11,940 bases of DNA, from positions 1 through 11,940 of the forward strand of contig DATKWE010000077.1 of assembly GCA_035529735.1 (NCBI GenBank), read 5' to 3'. Below are positions 1-7,738 of the stretch, one piece after another. The notes under the pieces were generated by a model. It worked only from the letters and a program-made list of their open reading frames with translations. It did no database searches and was not told where the DNA came from. Position 1 is the first letter of the stretch. Each line of letters begins with the position of its first letter. This DNA comes from JAAXQD01 sp035529735. Its GTDB lineage: Bacteria; Desulfobacterota; Desulfobacteria; Desulfobacterales; UBA11574. The position numbers were made by a program, and so were the translations under genes.

Positions 1-3000
1 AGGCTCGATCATTTTGACCGGAAGACGGAGCGTTCTTTTCATAATTCCCAACAGTCCCGATCCCACCGCTGTGGGCGAAATCGGGGTCACCCGTGGATTG
101 TTCAGATCGCCTTCTATTCGAACCGGAATGGAGATCAAGGAACCCCCAAGGATATAGTTCACCCCCGGCAGATAATTGACGATAAAGTCGACGGTTTTTA
201 AAGGTGCCACCAGGGCCGTAATATCCATTTTTTTATTGAAATAGTCGACATATCCATGACAGACGATCCCCATGGACATACCGTCGATGACCATTTCGTT
301 TAAATTTAATATGCTTTTTTGAACGTCTGCTTTGATATGGATGGAATGGTAGCCAAACCCTTCTGCGGATAGATCCGGCATCTTCCCCTTGAACATTTCA
401 GTGAACTGAATAAGATTGGAGATATCTATCAACACGCTATAAAATCTACCCGCGTAGATCCGGCCCTCGGTGGCATCGAATTCTATATGTCCTCCAATGG
501 ATTGGATCAGTTGTTCATCCTGACCATGGGCCGTCAGTTCTCCGTCAAGATTGAAGTCACCGTCCACTTTTGCGGCCTTGTCCAGCAAGCAGGAAATAAG
601 GGATTTGAGTTTTTTTCCACGGACAGACGGCTTCACATGGACGTTGATCTCCCCGGGCGATATTTTCAACATGCCGGGTGTGGAGATGGTGCATAAACTC
701 GCATTTGTGAGGGCCACATCGGCAGACCGATTATTGAAAATTATGTCGGCCTGGAAGGGATTCCAGATGAACCCTTTATAGGCCAGGTGTTCTGTTTTTA
801 GTTTCAAGACGCCGATTATTGGGCTTGTCCATGCTTTTTCACCCTCCGGGTTATGGTCTTTTTTACGGTATTTATCCATGGCTTGAATGAGCTTGTCCAG
901 ATCTATTGCCTCGGAATTGAGCTCCATATTCAAGTTGGGCACATGGGCCGACAAATCCACATTTCCTCTAAGTTCGAACTGGTTGTCCGCCCACGACAGT
1001 TTTGCTGATTCAACCTGAAGGTTATCGTTTATGGTTTTCAGAGAAAGGTCGTTGATAATCAACGGCGGTGTGGATGTTCCCGGAAAGAAAAGATTGCTTG
1101 CCTGGACCTCGCCCTGCAGGGTAGAGTTCAAGGGTTGATCCAGAAGCACGCGGGCATGGAATTTTCCCTTTATCCAACCGTTTAGAATTTGATTTTCCGC
1201 GACGATGCCATCCAGCGTCGATTTGTGTAAATTTCCGGCAAAGAAAAGGTCCGCCGTCCGGTTTTTTTGAGCAAATTTTATGGATGCGTGGGCGTCCTGG
1301 TCTTGGATGGCGAGGTTATTAATGGTCAATGCATGGGGATTTGCATGAACGTCTGTTGAAACCTTGATTCCTGGCTGGAAAACCAGATCTCCTGAAAAAG
1401 CTGTTTCTTGACGAGGGTTCCAGGTCAGATGCGCCGTTGAAACCGATATGGGCGGCTTCAAGTGGAGATGGGGCGGCAGTTTTAAAACGTCTGATATCCA
1501 TCGGACTGAATCCGGCCCCATGTCTCCCTGAAATGTGAGATCCACATGGCTTAAATCCTTCAGGTAATCTTTTAAATCCCCCGAAACCTTCAATGATGCG
1601 TCCAGGATGCGGGTTTGAAAATCAGAAATTGAAATATTCTCGGCAGTCGAGTTGAAAATTCCTTTTGTGACTTCCAACACACCCGGAAACAGAGATGAAT
1701 TTAAAGCGACCTTCCGGGCCTCACCTGCAATTTGAAACTGATAATTATCCGGTTCAAAAAGCTTGCCTTGATATTGCATAGAAGACAATGCAATGACACC
1801 GTGCACACCCTGCAGATCATAAAATTTTCCGGAGATTATTTTAGAGGATATGAGCCATAGATATATCTCTTTTAAATCGATGACTGCCTTTCCGGAGGTA
1901 ATTTTCAGTTCAGGTGATTTATCCCAGGATGTCTGACTCGAAAGGGCCGTAAAAGAAGATTTCCCCATGCTTCCGCTCAGATTATTTACGCCGGTCATGA
2001 TCCCTTTGTAGAAATATTGCCCGCTGTCAATTTTCAAAGGATACGGCAATCGCCGGTAATTTGCAGACAGATTAAATTGAGATACCTCCACCCTCGCATC
2101 TATGGAATCGATGCTGTCTCCAAGATAGAGTCTTCCCGTGGCCCTTCCTTTCGGGTTGTCAACGCGGGCCAATTCTTTGAGAAAGGCGTCATTTCTCACC
2201 ACACGATTCAAAATCGGAGGAAGTTGTGCCAGGTCTGCATCCACCGTTATATCGAGATTAAAAAGGGCATCTTTGCCTTCAAGACCCAACTTCAAACTTC
2301 CATCGAGACATTGGGAGGCTTCCAGTTGTGCTTTAAGATCCTGACCGTGTAAGACACCTTTGGAAATCGTTACATTCCCTTCAACTCCCTCCAGATCCAG
2401 GGCCACGCCGGGAACAAAAATCTTGCCGTCCAAAATGCCGCCGTCAAGGGTCATGTTCTTCAAGGATCCTAAATCCTCCAAGGAATTTGCATGGGCGGTA
2501 TAATTGATAGCGGGAACTTTTCCGCCTTTTATGATCTTAAAAATATCCTGTACAACCGGGCTTTTTCCAATCAGCTCCAGGGCGACCTCCCGTGTGGAAG
2601 GAACGTCTATGTTGGTGCCCGTAATCTCCAGATCGATTTTCCTGGGTGTCGACGAAGACGAAGGCGTGAAATCCAATCTCCCGATCACATCCATCTCCGG
2701 ATAATCGAGTTTGAGTTCATCCAGGGTAAAGATCAATTTATTTTCATTCAGATCGACGCTGCCTTTGAGCCGTTTAATTTTCAAACCGCATTCTTTTTCT
2801 CCCGAATGAATTTTCAGATCGAGCGCGGAACAACTCAAGTCTCCTTGGATAGATTTTATGCCGTCTGTCTTAAAATTGATATTCAGATTTACGGGGGAGG
2901 CTTGCACCTTATGATGGAGAAGTGAAAAAAGACGCCGGCTTAAAAATTGAGAATGGATCTGCGTTAACTTAATACTGCCGCGGCTTTTGAAATTTTCCGG

Positions 3001-3636
3001 GTTGACAGCCCCTTTTATGGAAATGCCTTCCCAGAGGGTGGACTTGCATTGGATGTCAAAACCGATTTTGTGGGTTGTTTGGGCAATACGGGCATTGATG
3101 TTCTGAAACTTAAAACCGGCCATTTTGTCTTCGATAAAATTGAGACGGCCGTTTGCCACTGATATGACAAACCCGGGGGCTTTTTCTGACAAAAATCTTA
3201 AGGTGTAACCGATCTTTTCTTCGAGATTCTTTATCAATACGGGCTTTAAATCATCTTCTTTTTTGCCCGGTGAGCCGCCAAGGGCGATTTTAACGTCCGG
3301 AGATTTGATGTCGATTCCGGCATTTTTAAATTTTCCGATGAACAGCGGCAGAATTTTAATGGAGACCGTCAACGACAACAGGGTTCCATGGGCGGTTCCG
3401 GGAACAGAGAAGTTGCACTGATGAATGATCAATTTAGGTTTCGGGAAGAAGGATACATCAAGGCGCTGGAATTCAACCTTCCCGTTGAGTGCTTGTGATA
3501 TCTCAGCCTGAATTTTGTTTTTAATCGATTCGCGATTGATCATTCGGGCTGACAACGCCAGCAACACGGATAAAAATATGACAACGGCCATCAGAGATCC
3601 GATGGTCCATAAAAAAATCTTTGTGGGCTTGTTCAT
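1..3636 (-). CDS. AsmA-like C-terminal domain protein (large envelope protein), 3' end off the window
   Basis: An uninterrupted minus-strand frame of 1212 codons. The ATG at 3634-3636 is preceded directly by an in-frame TAA, so it is the most upstream start possible; no strong ribosome binding site is visible. The N-terminus MNKPTKIFLWTIG is basic and leads into one hydrophobic segment (about residues 7-29), which fits an inner-membrane anchor with the rest in the periplasm. The body is a long series of beta-type segments with repeated small amphipathic strands. The last ~190 visible residues (from about 1020) resemble the AsmA-like C-terminal domain, ending in SPTAVGSGLLGIMKRTLRLP (about 1183-1202). 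From memory of the family only a few tens of residues should be missing. Relatives (AsmA, TamB, YhdP) are bridge-like proteins of the envelope involved in phospholipid transport to, or biogenesis of, the outer membrane; that role is inferred here. It is divergent from gyrA. Confident about the family, not about the exact subfamily or cargo. Confidence 0.85.
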   Translation of the reverse strand, partial: MNKPTKIFLWTIGSLMAVVIFLSVLLALSARMINRESIKNKIQAEISQALNGKVEFQRLDVSFFPKPKLIIHQCNFSVPGTAHGTLLSLTVSIKILPLFIGKFKNAGIDIKSPDVKIALGGSPGKKEDDLKPVLIKNLEEKIGYTLRFLSEKAPGFVISVANGRLNFIEDKMAGFKFQNINARIAQTTHKIGFDIQCKSTLWEGISIKGAVNPENFKSRGSIKLTQIHSQFLSRRLFSLLHHKVQASPVNLNINFKTDGIKSIQGDLSCSALDLKIHSGEKECGLKIKRLKGSVDLNENKLIFTLDELKLDYPEMDVIGRLDFTPSSSSTPRKIDLEITGTNIDVPSTREVALELIGKSPVVQDIFKIIKGGKVPAINYTAHANSLEDLGSLKNMTLDGGILDGKIFVPGVALDLEGVEGNVTISKGVLHGQDLKAQLEASQCLDGSLKLGLEGKDALFNLDITVDADLAQLPPILNRVVRNDAFLKELARVDNPKGRATGRLYLGDSIDSIDARVEVSQFNLSANYRRLPYPLKIDSGQYFYKGIMTGVNNLSGSMGKSSFTALSSQTSWDKSPELKITSGKAVIDLKEIYLWLISSKIISGKFYDLQGVHGVIALSSMQYQGKLFEPDNYQFQIAGEARKVALNSSLFPGVLEVTKGIFNSTAENISISDFQTRILDASLKVSGDLKDYLKDLSHVDLTFQGDMGPDSVRWISDVLKLPPHLHLKPPISVSTAHLTWNPRQETAFSGDLVFQPGIKVSTDVHANPHALTINNLAIQDQDAHASIKFAQKNRTADLFFAGNLHKSTLDGIVAENQILNGWIKGKFHARVLLDQPLNSTLQGEVQASNLFFPGTSTPPLIINDLSLKTINDNLQVESAKLSWADNQFELRGNVDLSAHVPNLNMELNSEAIDLDKLIQAMDKYRKKDHNPEGEKAWTSPIIGVLKLKTEHLAYKGFIWNPFQADIIFNNRSADVALTNASLCTISTPGMLKISPGEINVHVKPSVRGKKLKSLISCLLDKAAKVDGDFNLDGELTAHGQDEQLIQSIGGHIEFDATEGRIYAGRFYSVLIDISNLIQFTEMFKGKMPDLSAEGFGYHSIHIKADVQKSILNLNEMVIDGMSMGIVCHGYVDYFNKKMDITALVAPLKTVDFIVNYLPGVNYILGGSLISIPVRIEGDLNNPRVTPISPTAVGSGLLGIMKRTLRLPVKMIEP

Positions 3637-3709
3637 TTAAAAAAACACATTTCACGGATAGCGTGTAAAAGAAAAAAGCTTTTAAACCGGACGGGATCGT
3701 AAAATAAGC

Positions 3710-3738
3710 ATTTTGGGCACGCCGAAAAAAATATTCAA
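3710..3738 (-). promoter_or_regulatory. Weak candidate sigma70 promoter for the asmA-like gene
   Basis: On the minus strand TTGAAT (3738-3733) is followed after 17 bases by CAAAAT (3715-3710). This matches 4 of 6 bases in each hexamer at ideal spacing and would leave a leader of about 65-70 bases before the ATG at 3636. The region is AT-rich, so chance matches are likely; another promoter nearby is possible. Confidence 0.25.
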
Positions 3739-3861
3739 TACGTTTAGATTTTAAATAATTAATTTAATTCAATAGGTTAAAGCATAATATATCTGGAAAG
3801 TATGCGGTATTTTTTTTCGCCGATCATAGCCAATAATTGTAATTTAGTCCAGCGCTTTTAT

Positions 3862-3890
3862 TTGACACACAGGCCGCTTTCCTCTATAAA
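3862..3890 (+). promoter_or_regulatory. Strong sigma70-type promoter, probably for gyrA and its operon
   Basis: TTGACA at 3862-3867 and TATAAA at 3885-3890 are separated by exactly 17 bases: 6 of 6 and 5 of 6 matches to the consensus. An AT-rich stretch lies about 70-140 bases upstream. Transcription would begin near 3897, giving a leader of about 280 bases before the gyrA ATG at 4179. This is the best promoter seen in the window and points into the gyrA operon. Confidence 0.75.
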
Positions 3891-3894
3891 CGAA

Positions 3895-4099
3895 TCGTAA
3901 AGATCGAGTTGTAAAATCCCTCCGTGATTTTCTACAACGGGGCTTCGCCGGTTTGAATGCAAAAGTCCGATATGATCCAGTTATGATGGTTTCGTAAAAA
4001 GTCAGTTTTTCTCGCTCTGTGACCATTTGGAGGCGTTTCAAACGGCACTGCAATCGCTCAATTTAGGTAAAATGAAGCTCCCCGCAGCAAGTTGCAGGG
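3895..4099 (+). repeat. Structured gyrA leader, possibly a dispersed intergenic repeat element
   Basis: Seen: a hairpin at 3908-3938 (GTTGTA/TACAAC with an inner AAAT/ATTT and a 2-base bulge), directly followed by a short GGC-TTC-GCC hairpin at 3941-3949. Three related words recur: TCGTAAAGATC (3896-3906), TTGTAAAATCC (3909-3919) and TTCGTAAAAAGTC (about 3993-4005). A further imperfect hairpin at 4080-4099 has arms CCCCGCAG and TTGCAGGG around a CAAG loop, with one C-A mismatch and one G-T pair. I recall words such as ATGGTTTCGTAAAAAGTC and CCCCGCAGCAAG as common in intergenic DNA of sulfate-reducing Desulfobacterota; this is memory, not a search. No run of T follows the hairpins, so they are not plain terminators. 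Confidence 0.35.
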
Positions 4100-4185
4100 T
4101 ATTCATGCGAAGGCGAATAAAAACACATTGGAATTCGATTTCTTTCGGATTCTCTATCAACAAGAAGGTAAGGGGTATATGTTGA
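4072..4185 (+). other. Candidate 37-codon upstream reading frame overlapping the gyrA start
   Basis: An ATG at 4072-4074, preceded by AGG at 4065-4067, opens a 37-codon frame whose TGA (4183-4185) lies just inside gyrA, overlapping its start by 7 bases in another frame. The predicted peptide begins MKLPAASCRVFMRRRIKT and is basic. Such an arrangement could couple translation of gyrA to a leader peptide. Its first third is the imperfect hairpin at 4080-4099, so it may be only a chance frame in repeat DNA. There is no evidence that the peptide itself matters. Confidence 0.2.
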
Positions 4186-6701
4186 AATCTGAAAAATTGT
4201 CCCAAATCAGTATCGAGAGCGAGATGAAAAAATCGTATCTCGATTATGCCATGAGTGTGATCATCGGCAGGGCGCTGCCGGAAGTTCGCGATGGGATGAA
4301 GCCGGTCCACCGACGCATACTGTTTGCAATGAGAGAGCTGAAAAACGACTGGAACAAGGCGCACAAAAAATCGGCCCGTATCGTGGGGGATGTCATCGGC
4401 AAATATCATCCCCATGGCGATACCGCTGTGTATGATACCATTGTGCGGATGGCCCAGAATTTTTCTTTAAGGTATCCTTTGGTAGACGGCCAGGGAAACT
4501 TTGGGTCTGTGGATGGAGATCCTGCGGCAGCCATGCGGTATACGGAAATCAGAATGATGCGTCTGGCCCATGAAATGCTGGAGGATTTGGACAAGGAGAC
4601 CGTCGATTTCGCCCCCAATTATGATGAATCCTTGACAGAGCCGACCGTACTGCCCGCTAAGGTCCCCAATCTTTTGATCAACGGTTCTTCGGGCATCGCT
4701 GTCGGCATGGCCACCAATATTCCACCGCACAATCTTTTTGAAATCATTGAAGCCATAAAGGTCATCATCGACAACCCTGAAATTACCTGGGAAAGGCTGC
4801 TGGATTACATTCCGGGTCCTGACTTTCCCACGGCCGGTATTATCTACGGTACTCGGGGAATTTATGACGCATATCGAAGCGGCCGGGGCATTATCCGGAT
4901 TCGTGCCAGAGCCATTGTGGAGAAAGACAAAAGAACCGGAAGAGAAACGATTGTCGTTACAGAGCTTCCGTATCAGGTAAACAAGGCGAGGGTTATCGAA
5001 AAAATTGCCGAACTGATGAAAAACAAGCGGATCGAAGGGATACGGTATGTAAGGGACGAATCGGATCGGGAAGGGATGCGGATCGCACTCGGGTTGAAAA
5101 AAGATCAGGTTGCGGGAGTGGTTGTCAATCAGCTTTACAAACACACACAGTTGGAGAACAGCTTCGGAATTATCTTTCTTGCGGTTGTGAACAACCAGCC
5201 TCAACTTCTTACCATAAAAGAAATTCTTGAGTATTTTATACTTCACCGCAAGGAGATCGTTGTCCGGCGGACTCGGTATGACCTGAAAAAAGCTGAAGCA
5301 CGGGCGCACATACTCGAAGGCTTGAAAACCGCTTTAGAAAACCTCGATGACGTCGTTTTTCTGATCCGAGAGTCCAAAACACCCCAAGAGGCCAAAACAG
5401 GACTGATGGAGAGTTTCAACCTGACTGAAATTCAGGCCCAGGCCATACTCGACATGCGACTCCAGAGGCTCACCGGGCTTGAACAGGAAAAAATCATCGA
5501 GGAGTATAAAAATATTATTAAGGACATCGCCTGGTACCTGGAAATTCTCGGCAGTGAACGTCTTGTGGAGAATATTATCAAGGAAGAACTTTCAAAGATA
5601 CAAGAGGAGTTTGGAGACCCGCGCCGGACTGAGATCGTTGAATCTACAAAAGAGATAACCATTGAAGACATGATCGTCGAAGAGGACATGGTTGTTACGA
5701 TTTCAAAGAGCGGCTATATAAAACGGAATCCGATTACCCTTTACCGGCAGCAGCACCGGGGCGGCAAGGGTAAGACAGCCATGGGTGTTAAGGACGACGA
5801 TTTTATCGCCGACCTTTTTGTGGCCTCTACCCACCACACCTTCGTTTTTTTCACCAACCAGGGCAGGGTGTATTGGTGCAAGGTATACGACATTCCACAA
5901 GCCGGCCGTGCCAGTCGCGGCAAAGCGATTGTAAATCTTCTTAATCTGGGTACAGATGAAAAACTTACCACGGTGCTTGCCGTGCCGACATTTGAACCGG
6001 GGTATCATATTATAATGGCGACCCGAAGCGGCCTGATAAAAAAGACAGATCTCATGGCCTTCTCCAGACCCAGGGCCGGCGGCATCATCGCCATAAGTCT
6101 GCTCCCGAATGACGAGCTGATTGCAGCACGGATTACGGATGGAACCCAGAACGTCTTTTTGGGATCGGCCCAGGGAAAATCGATCCGTTTCCACGAGTCC
6201 GATGTTCGACCCAGCGGCCGTGTGGCAAGGGGGGTTCGGGGGTTGAGACTTGCTTCCGGAGACCGGATTGTTGGAATGGAAGTTTTAAGCCATGGCCAAA
6301 CCCTGTTTGCCGCAACGGAAAACGGCTTTGGAAAGAGGACGTCCATCGACGAATATCCGCTTCAAAGACGCGGGGGAAAAGGTGTTATTACCATCAAGAC
6401 CACTCAGCGAAACGGACTGGTGGTCGGGATACTTCTGGTGGATGAGAACGATGACCTGATGCTCATGAACGACTCCGGAAAGCTGATACGCATATCGGTG
6501 GGCGGCATTTCGGTCATCAGCCGTAACACTCAGGGGGTGAAGCTCATCGAGATGATTCCGGGAGAAAAGGTGGCCGGAGTGGTGTGGCTGGCAGAAAAGG
6601 AAGATGTTTTGGCAGAAAAGGAAGATGGTTTGGCTGATAAAGAAGATGGTTTGTTTGATAAAGAAGATGGTTTGTTTGATAAAAAGGTGTCTGAACAGTG
6701 A
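4179..6701 (+). CDS. gyrA: DNA gyrase subunit A
   Basis: 840-residue subunit of the type II topoisomerase that introduces negative supercoils with GyrB and ATP in the cytoplasm. The breakage-reunion domain contains the HPHGDTAVYD stretch (78-87) and the catalytic Tyr121 in AMRYTEIRM. Thr82 sits where E. coli has Ser83 and Asp86 matches Asp87. The GQGNFGS (104-110) and LPAKVPNLL blocks are typical. The C-terminal beta-pinwheel (about 495-800) has a GyrA-box-like QHRGGKG (525-531) in its first blade and a fully canonical QRRGGKG (729-735) in its last. The protein ends in an acidic tail of 7-residue repeats (804-837). The frame could extend to a TTG at 4092, but ATG 4179 is preferred: GAAGGTA lies 8 bases upstream and MLKSEKLSQISIESEMKKSYLDYAM matches the family's normal N-terminus. 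First gene of the operon; overlaps gpsA by 4 bases. Confidence 0.97.
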   Translation: MLKSEKLSQISIESEMKKSYLDYAMSVIIGRALPEVRDGMKPVHRRILFAMRELKNDWNKAHKKSARIVGDVIGKYHPHGDTAVYDTIVRMAQNFSLRYPLVDGQGNFGSVDGDPAAAMRYTEIRMMRLAHEMLEDLDKETVDFAPNYDESLTEPTVLPAKVPNLLINGSSGIAVGMATNIPPHNLFEIIEAIKVIIDNPEITWERLLDYIPGPDFPTAGIIYGTRGIYDAYRSGRGIIRIRARAIVEKDKRTGRETIVVTELPYQVNKARVIEKIAELMKNKRIEGIRYVRDESDREGMRIALGLKKDQVAGVVVNQLYKHTQLENSFGIIFLAVVNNQPQLLTIKEILEYFILHRKEIVVRRTRYDLKKAEARAHILEGLKTALENLDDVVFLIRESKTPQEAKTGLMESFNLTEIQAQAILDMRLQRLTGLEQEKIIEEYKNIIKDIAWYLEILGSERLVENIIKEELSKIQEEFGDPRRTEIVESTKEITIEDMIVEEDMVVTISKSGYIKRNPITLYRQQHRGGKGKTAMGVKDDDFIADLFVASTHHTFVFFTNQGRVYWCKVYDIPQAGRASRGKAIVNLLNLGTDEKLTTVLAVPTFEPGYHIIMATRSGLIKKTDLMAFSRPRAGGIIAISLLPNDELIAARITDGTQNVFLGSAQGKSIRFHESDVRPSGRVARGVRGLRLASGDRIVGMEVLSHGQTLFAATENGFGKRTSIDEYPLQRRGGKGVITIKTTQRNGLVVGILLVDENDDLMLMNDSGKLIRISVGGISVISRNTQGVKLIEMIPGEKVAGVVWLAEKEDVLAEKEDGLADKEDGLFDKEDGLFDKKVSEQ
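6588..6692 (+). repeat. Five tandem 21-bp units encoding the GyrA C-terminal tail
   Basis: Units begin at 6588, 6609, 6630, 6651 and 6672, each exactly 21 bases, so the reading frame is kept. The encoded units are LAEKEDV, LAEKEDG, LADKEDG, LFDKEDG and a diverged LFDKKVS. Neighbouring units are most alike (1 and 2 differ at very few bases; 3 and 4 differ in one codon), which suggests stepwise duplication by slippage. The fifth unit has lost its acidic GAAGAT and instead contains AAGGTG (6684-6689), the likely ribosome binding site of gpsA. Confidence 0.95.
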
Positions 6702-7732
6702 ACGTACACGTAGATGTGAATAAAATAAAGATTGGTGTCGTAGGCGCAGGAAGCTGGGGTACCGCCTTGTCCAACCTTCTGGGGCTGAAAGGTTTTAAGA
6801 TAGATTTGTGGGTGTTCGAAAAGGAAGTAAAAGAACAGATCGAATCATCCAGAGAGAACAACGTTTTTCTCCCCGGCGTTTCCCTTTCAAGGAATATTTT
6901 TCCTTCCAACGATCTGGCCGGCGTTGTCAAAGGAAAAGATCTTGTGCTGGTTGTCGTGCCGTCACATGTCATGCGGGAGACAGGTAAAAAGATCCAGGGC
7001 GATATTTCTCCGAAGACGATCATCGTGTCGGCATCTAAAGGGATCGAGAATAAGACCCACTTGACCATGTCCGGCGTACTGAGGGAGATTCTTCATGACA
7101 CGCCGGAAGATTCTTTTGCGGTCCTTTCAGGGCCAAGTTTTGCACGGGAAGTTGCCGGGAAAATTCCCACCGTCGTTGCCGTTGCATCCAAGGATCAGAA
7201 CGTGGCCGGATTTGTTCAGCATGTATTTGCAACGCGATATTTCAGGGTTTACACAAACAACGACATGATCGGCGTTGAACTGGGCGGCGCTGTAAAAAAT
7301 GTTATTGCCATCGCTTCCGGAGTCATCGAAGGTCTTGGGCTTGGGTTAAATGCGAGGGCAGCCCTTATTACCAGAGGTCTGACAGAGATTCGTCGCCTGG
7401 GATTGAAGCTTGGCGCCAACCCGCGGACTTTTGCCGGAATCGCCGGTGTCGGCGATCTGGTTCTGACCTGCACCGGAGATATCAGCAGAAACTACACCGT
7501 CGGGAAAAAAATGGGGGAGGGGATGAAGTTGAATGAGATCCTCTCTGAAATGCGAATGGTGGCGGAAGGGGTAAAAACAGCCAAGTCGGTTTACAACCTG
7601 TCCCGAAAGCTTGGCGTTGAAATGCCCATTTGCCATGAAGTATATCGGATTCTTTACGAGGATCTACCCCCCAAAGAGGCTGTACACAGATTAATGACAC
7701 GCACCCTAAAACACGAGCTGGATGAGGTGTAA
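6698..7732 (+). CDS. gpsA: Glycerol-3-phosphate dehydrogenase [NAD(P)+]
   Basis: 344-residue cytoplasmic enzyme that reduces dihydroxyacetone phosphate to sn-glycerol 3-phosphate, the backbone of phospholipids. The NAD(P)-binding Rossmann fold opens with GAGSWG (16-21); ASKGIE carries Lys114, LSGPSFARE (143-151) is typical, and the catalytic lysine is Lys200 in GGAVKNVIAIASG. The C-terminal substrate domain includes GVGDLVLTCT (250-259) and SRNYTVG (263-269). Length is normal for the family. The start is GTG at 6698, overlapping the gyrA TGA as GTGA; AAGGTG lies 8 bases upstream. About ten residues precede the usual Lys-Ile-Gly start of the fold, and in-frame GTG codons lie within that extension, so a slightly later start cannot be excluded. 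Translation is probably coupled to gyrA. Confidence 0.96.
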   Translation: MNVHVDVNKIKIGVVGAGSWGTALSNLLGLKGFKIDLWVFEKEVKEQIESSRENNVFLPGVSLSRNIFPSNDLAGVVKGKDLVLVVVPSHVMRETGKKIQGDISPKTIIVSASKGIENKTHLTMSGVLREILHDTPEDSFAVLSGPSFAREVAGKIPTVVAVASKDQNVAGFVQHVFATRYFRVYTNNDMIGVELGGAVKNVIAIASGVIEGLGLGLNARAALITRGLTEIRRLGLKLGANPRTFAGIAGVGDLVLTCTGDISRNYTVGKKMGEGMKLNEILSEMRMVAEGVKTAKSVYNLSRKLGVEMPICHEVYRILYEDLPPKEAVHRLMTRTLKHELDEV

Positions 7733-7738
7733 ACCGAG

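Larger units (their letters stand above)
3637..4178. other. Divergent intergenic region between the asmA-like gene and gyrA
   Basis: About 540 bases without a convincing protein gene. From 3637 to about 3860 it is AT-rich, with a very AT-rich core at about 3745-3795, as expected around divergent promoters. From about 3862 it carries the gyrA promoter and a long leader with hairpins and short repeats, described separately. A 69-codon minus-strand frame (3844-4053) spans the leader but looks like a chance translation of repeat sequence: it is very rich in Arg, Lys and Thr and has no recognisable domain. Confidence 0.7.

Noticed and set aside
2491..2925. Plus-strand open frame of 144 codons inside the asmA-like gene
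   Set aside because: Antisense to a 1212-codon uninterrupted gene, with no recognisable domain; a shadow frame. The plus frames at 487-781 and 2017-2352 are rejected for the same reason.
3908..3949. Intrinsic terminator or attenuator in the gyrA leader
   Set aside because: Hairpins are present but no T-run follows them, so termination is not supported.
3844..4053. Minus-strand 69-codon frame in the gyrA leader
   Set aside because: Covers the hairpins and the promoter, is highly basic and has no domain; more likely a chance reading of repeat DNA.
4080..4099. T-box or riboswitch upstream of gyrA
   Set aside because: No known riboswitch or T-box consensus elements are visible; only a simple imperfect hairpin.
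4092..4178. N-terminal extension of GyrA from TTG 4092
   Set aside because: No ribosome binding site at a useful distance, starts inside a hairpin, and the added residues do not resemble the GyrA N-terminus.
4467..5309. Minus-strand open frame of 280 codons
   Set aside because: Lies fully opposite the gyrA catalytic domain; composition reflects gyrA codons and there is no family signal.
6544..7068. Minus-strand open frame of 174 codons with a YQTNHLL repeat
   Set aside because: The repeat is only the reverse reading of the 21-bp GyrA tail repeat, and the rest is antisense to gpsA.
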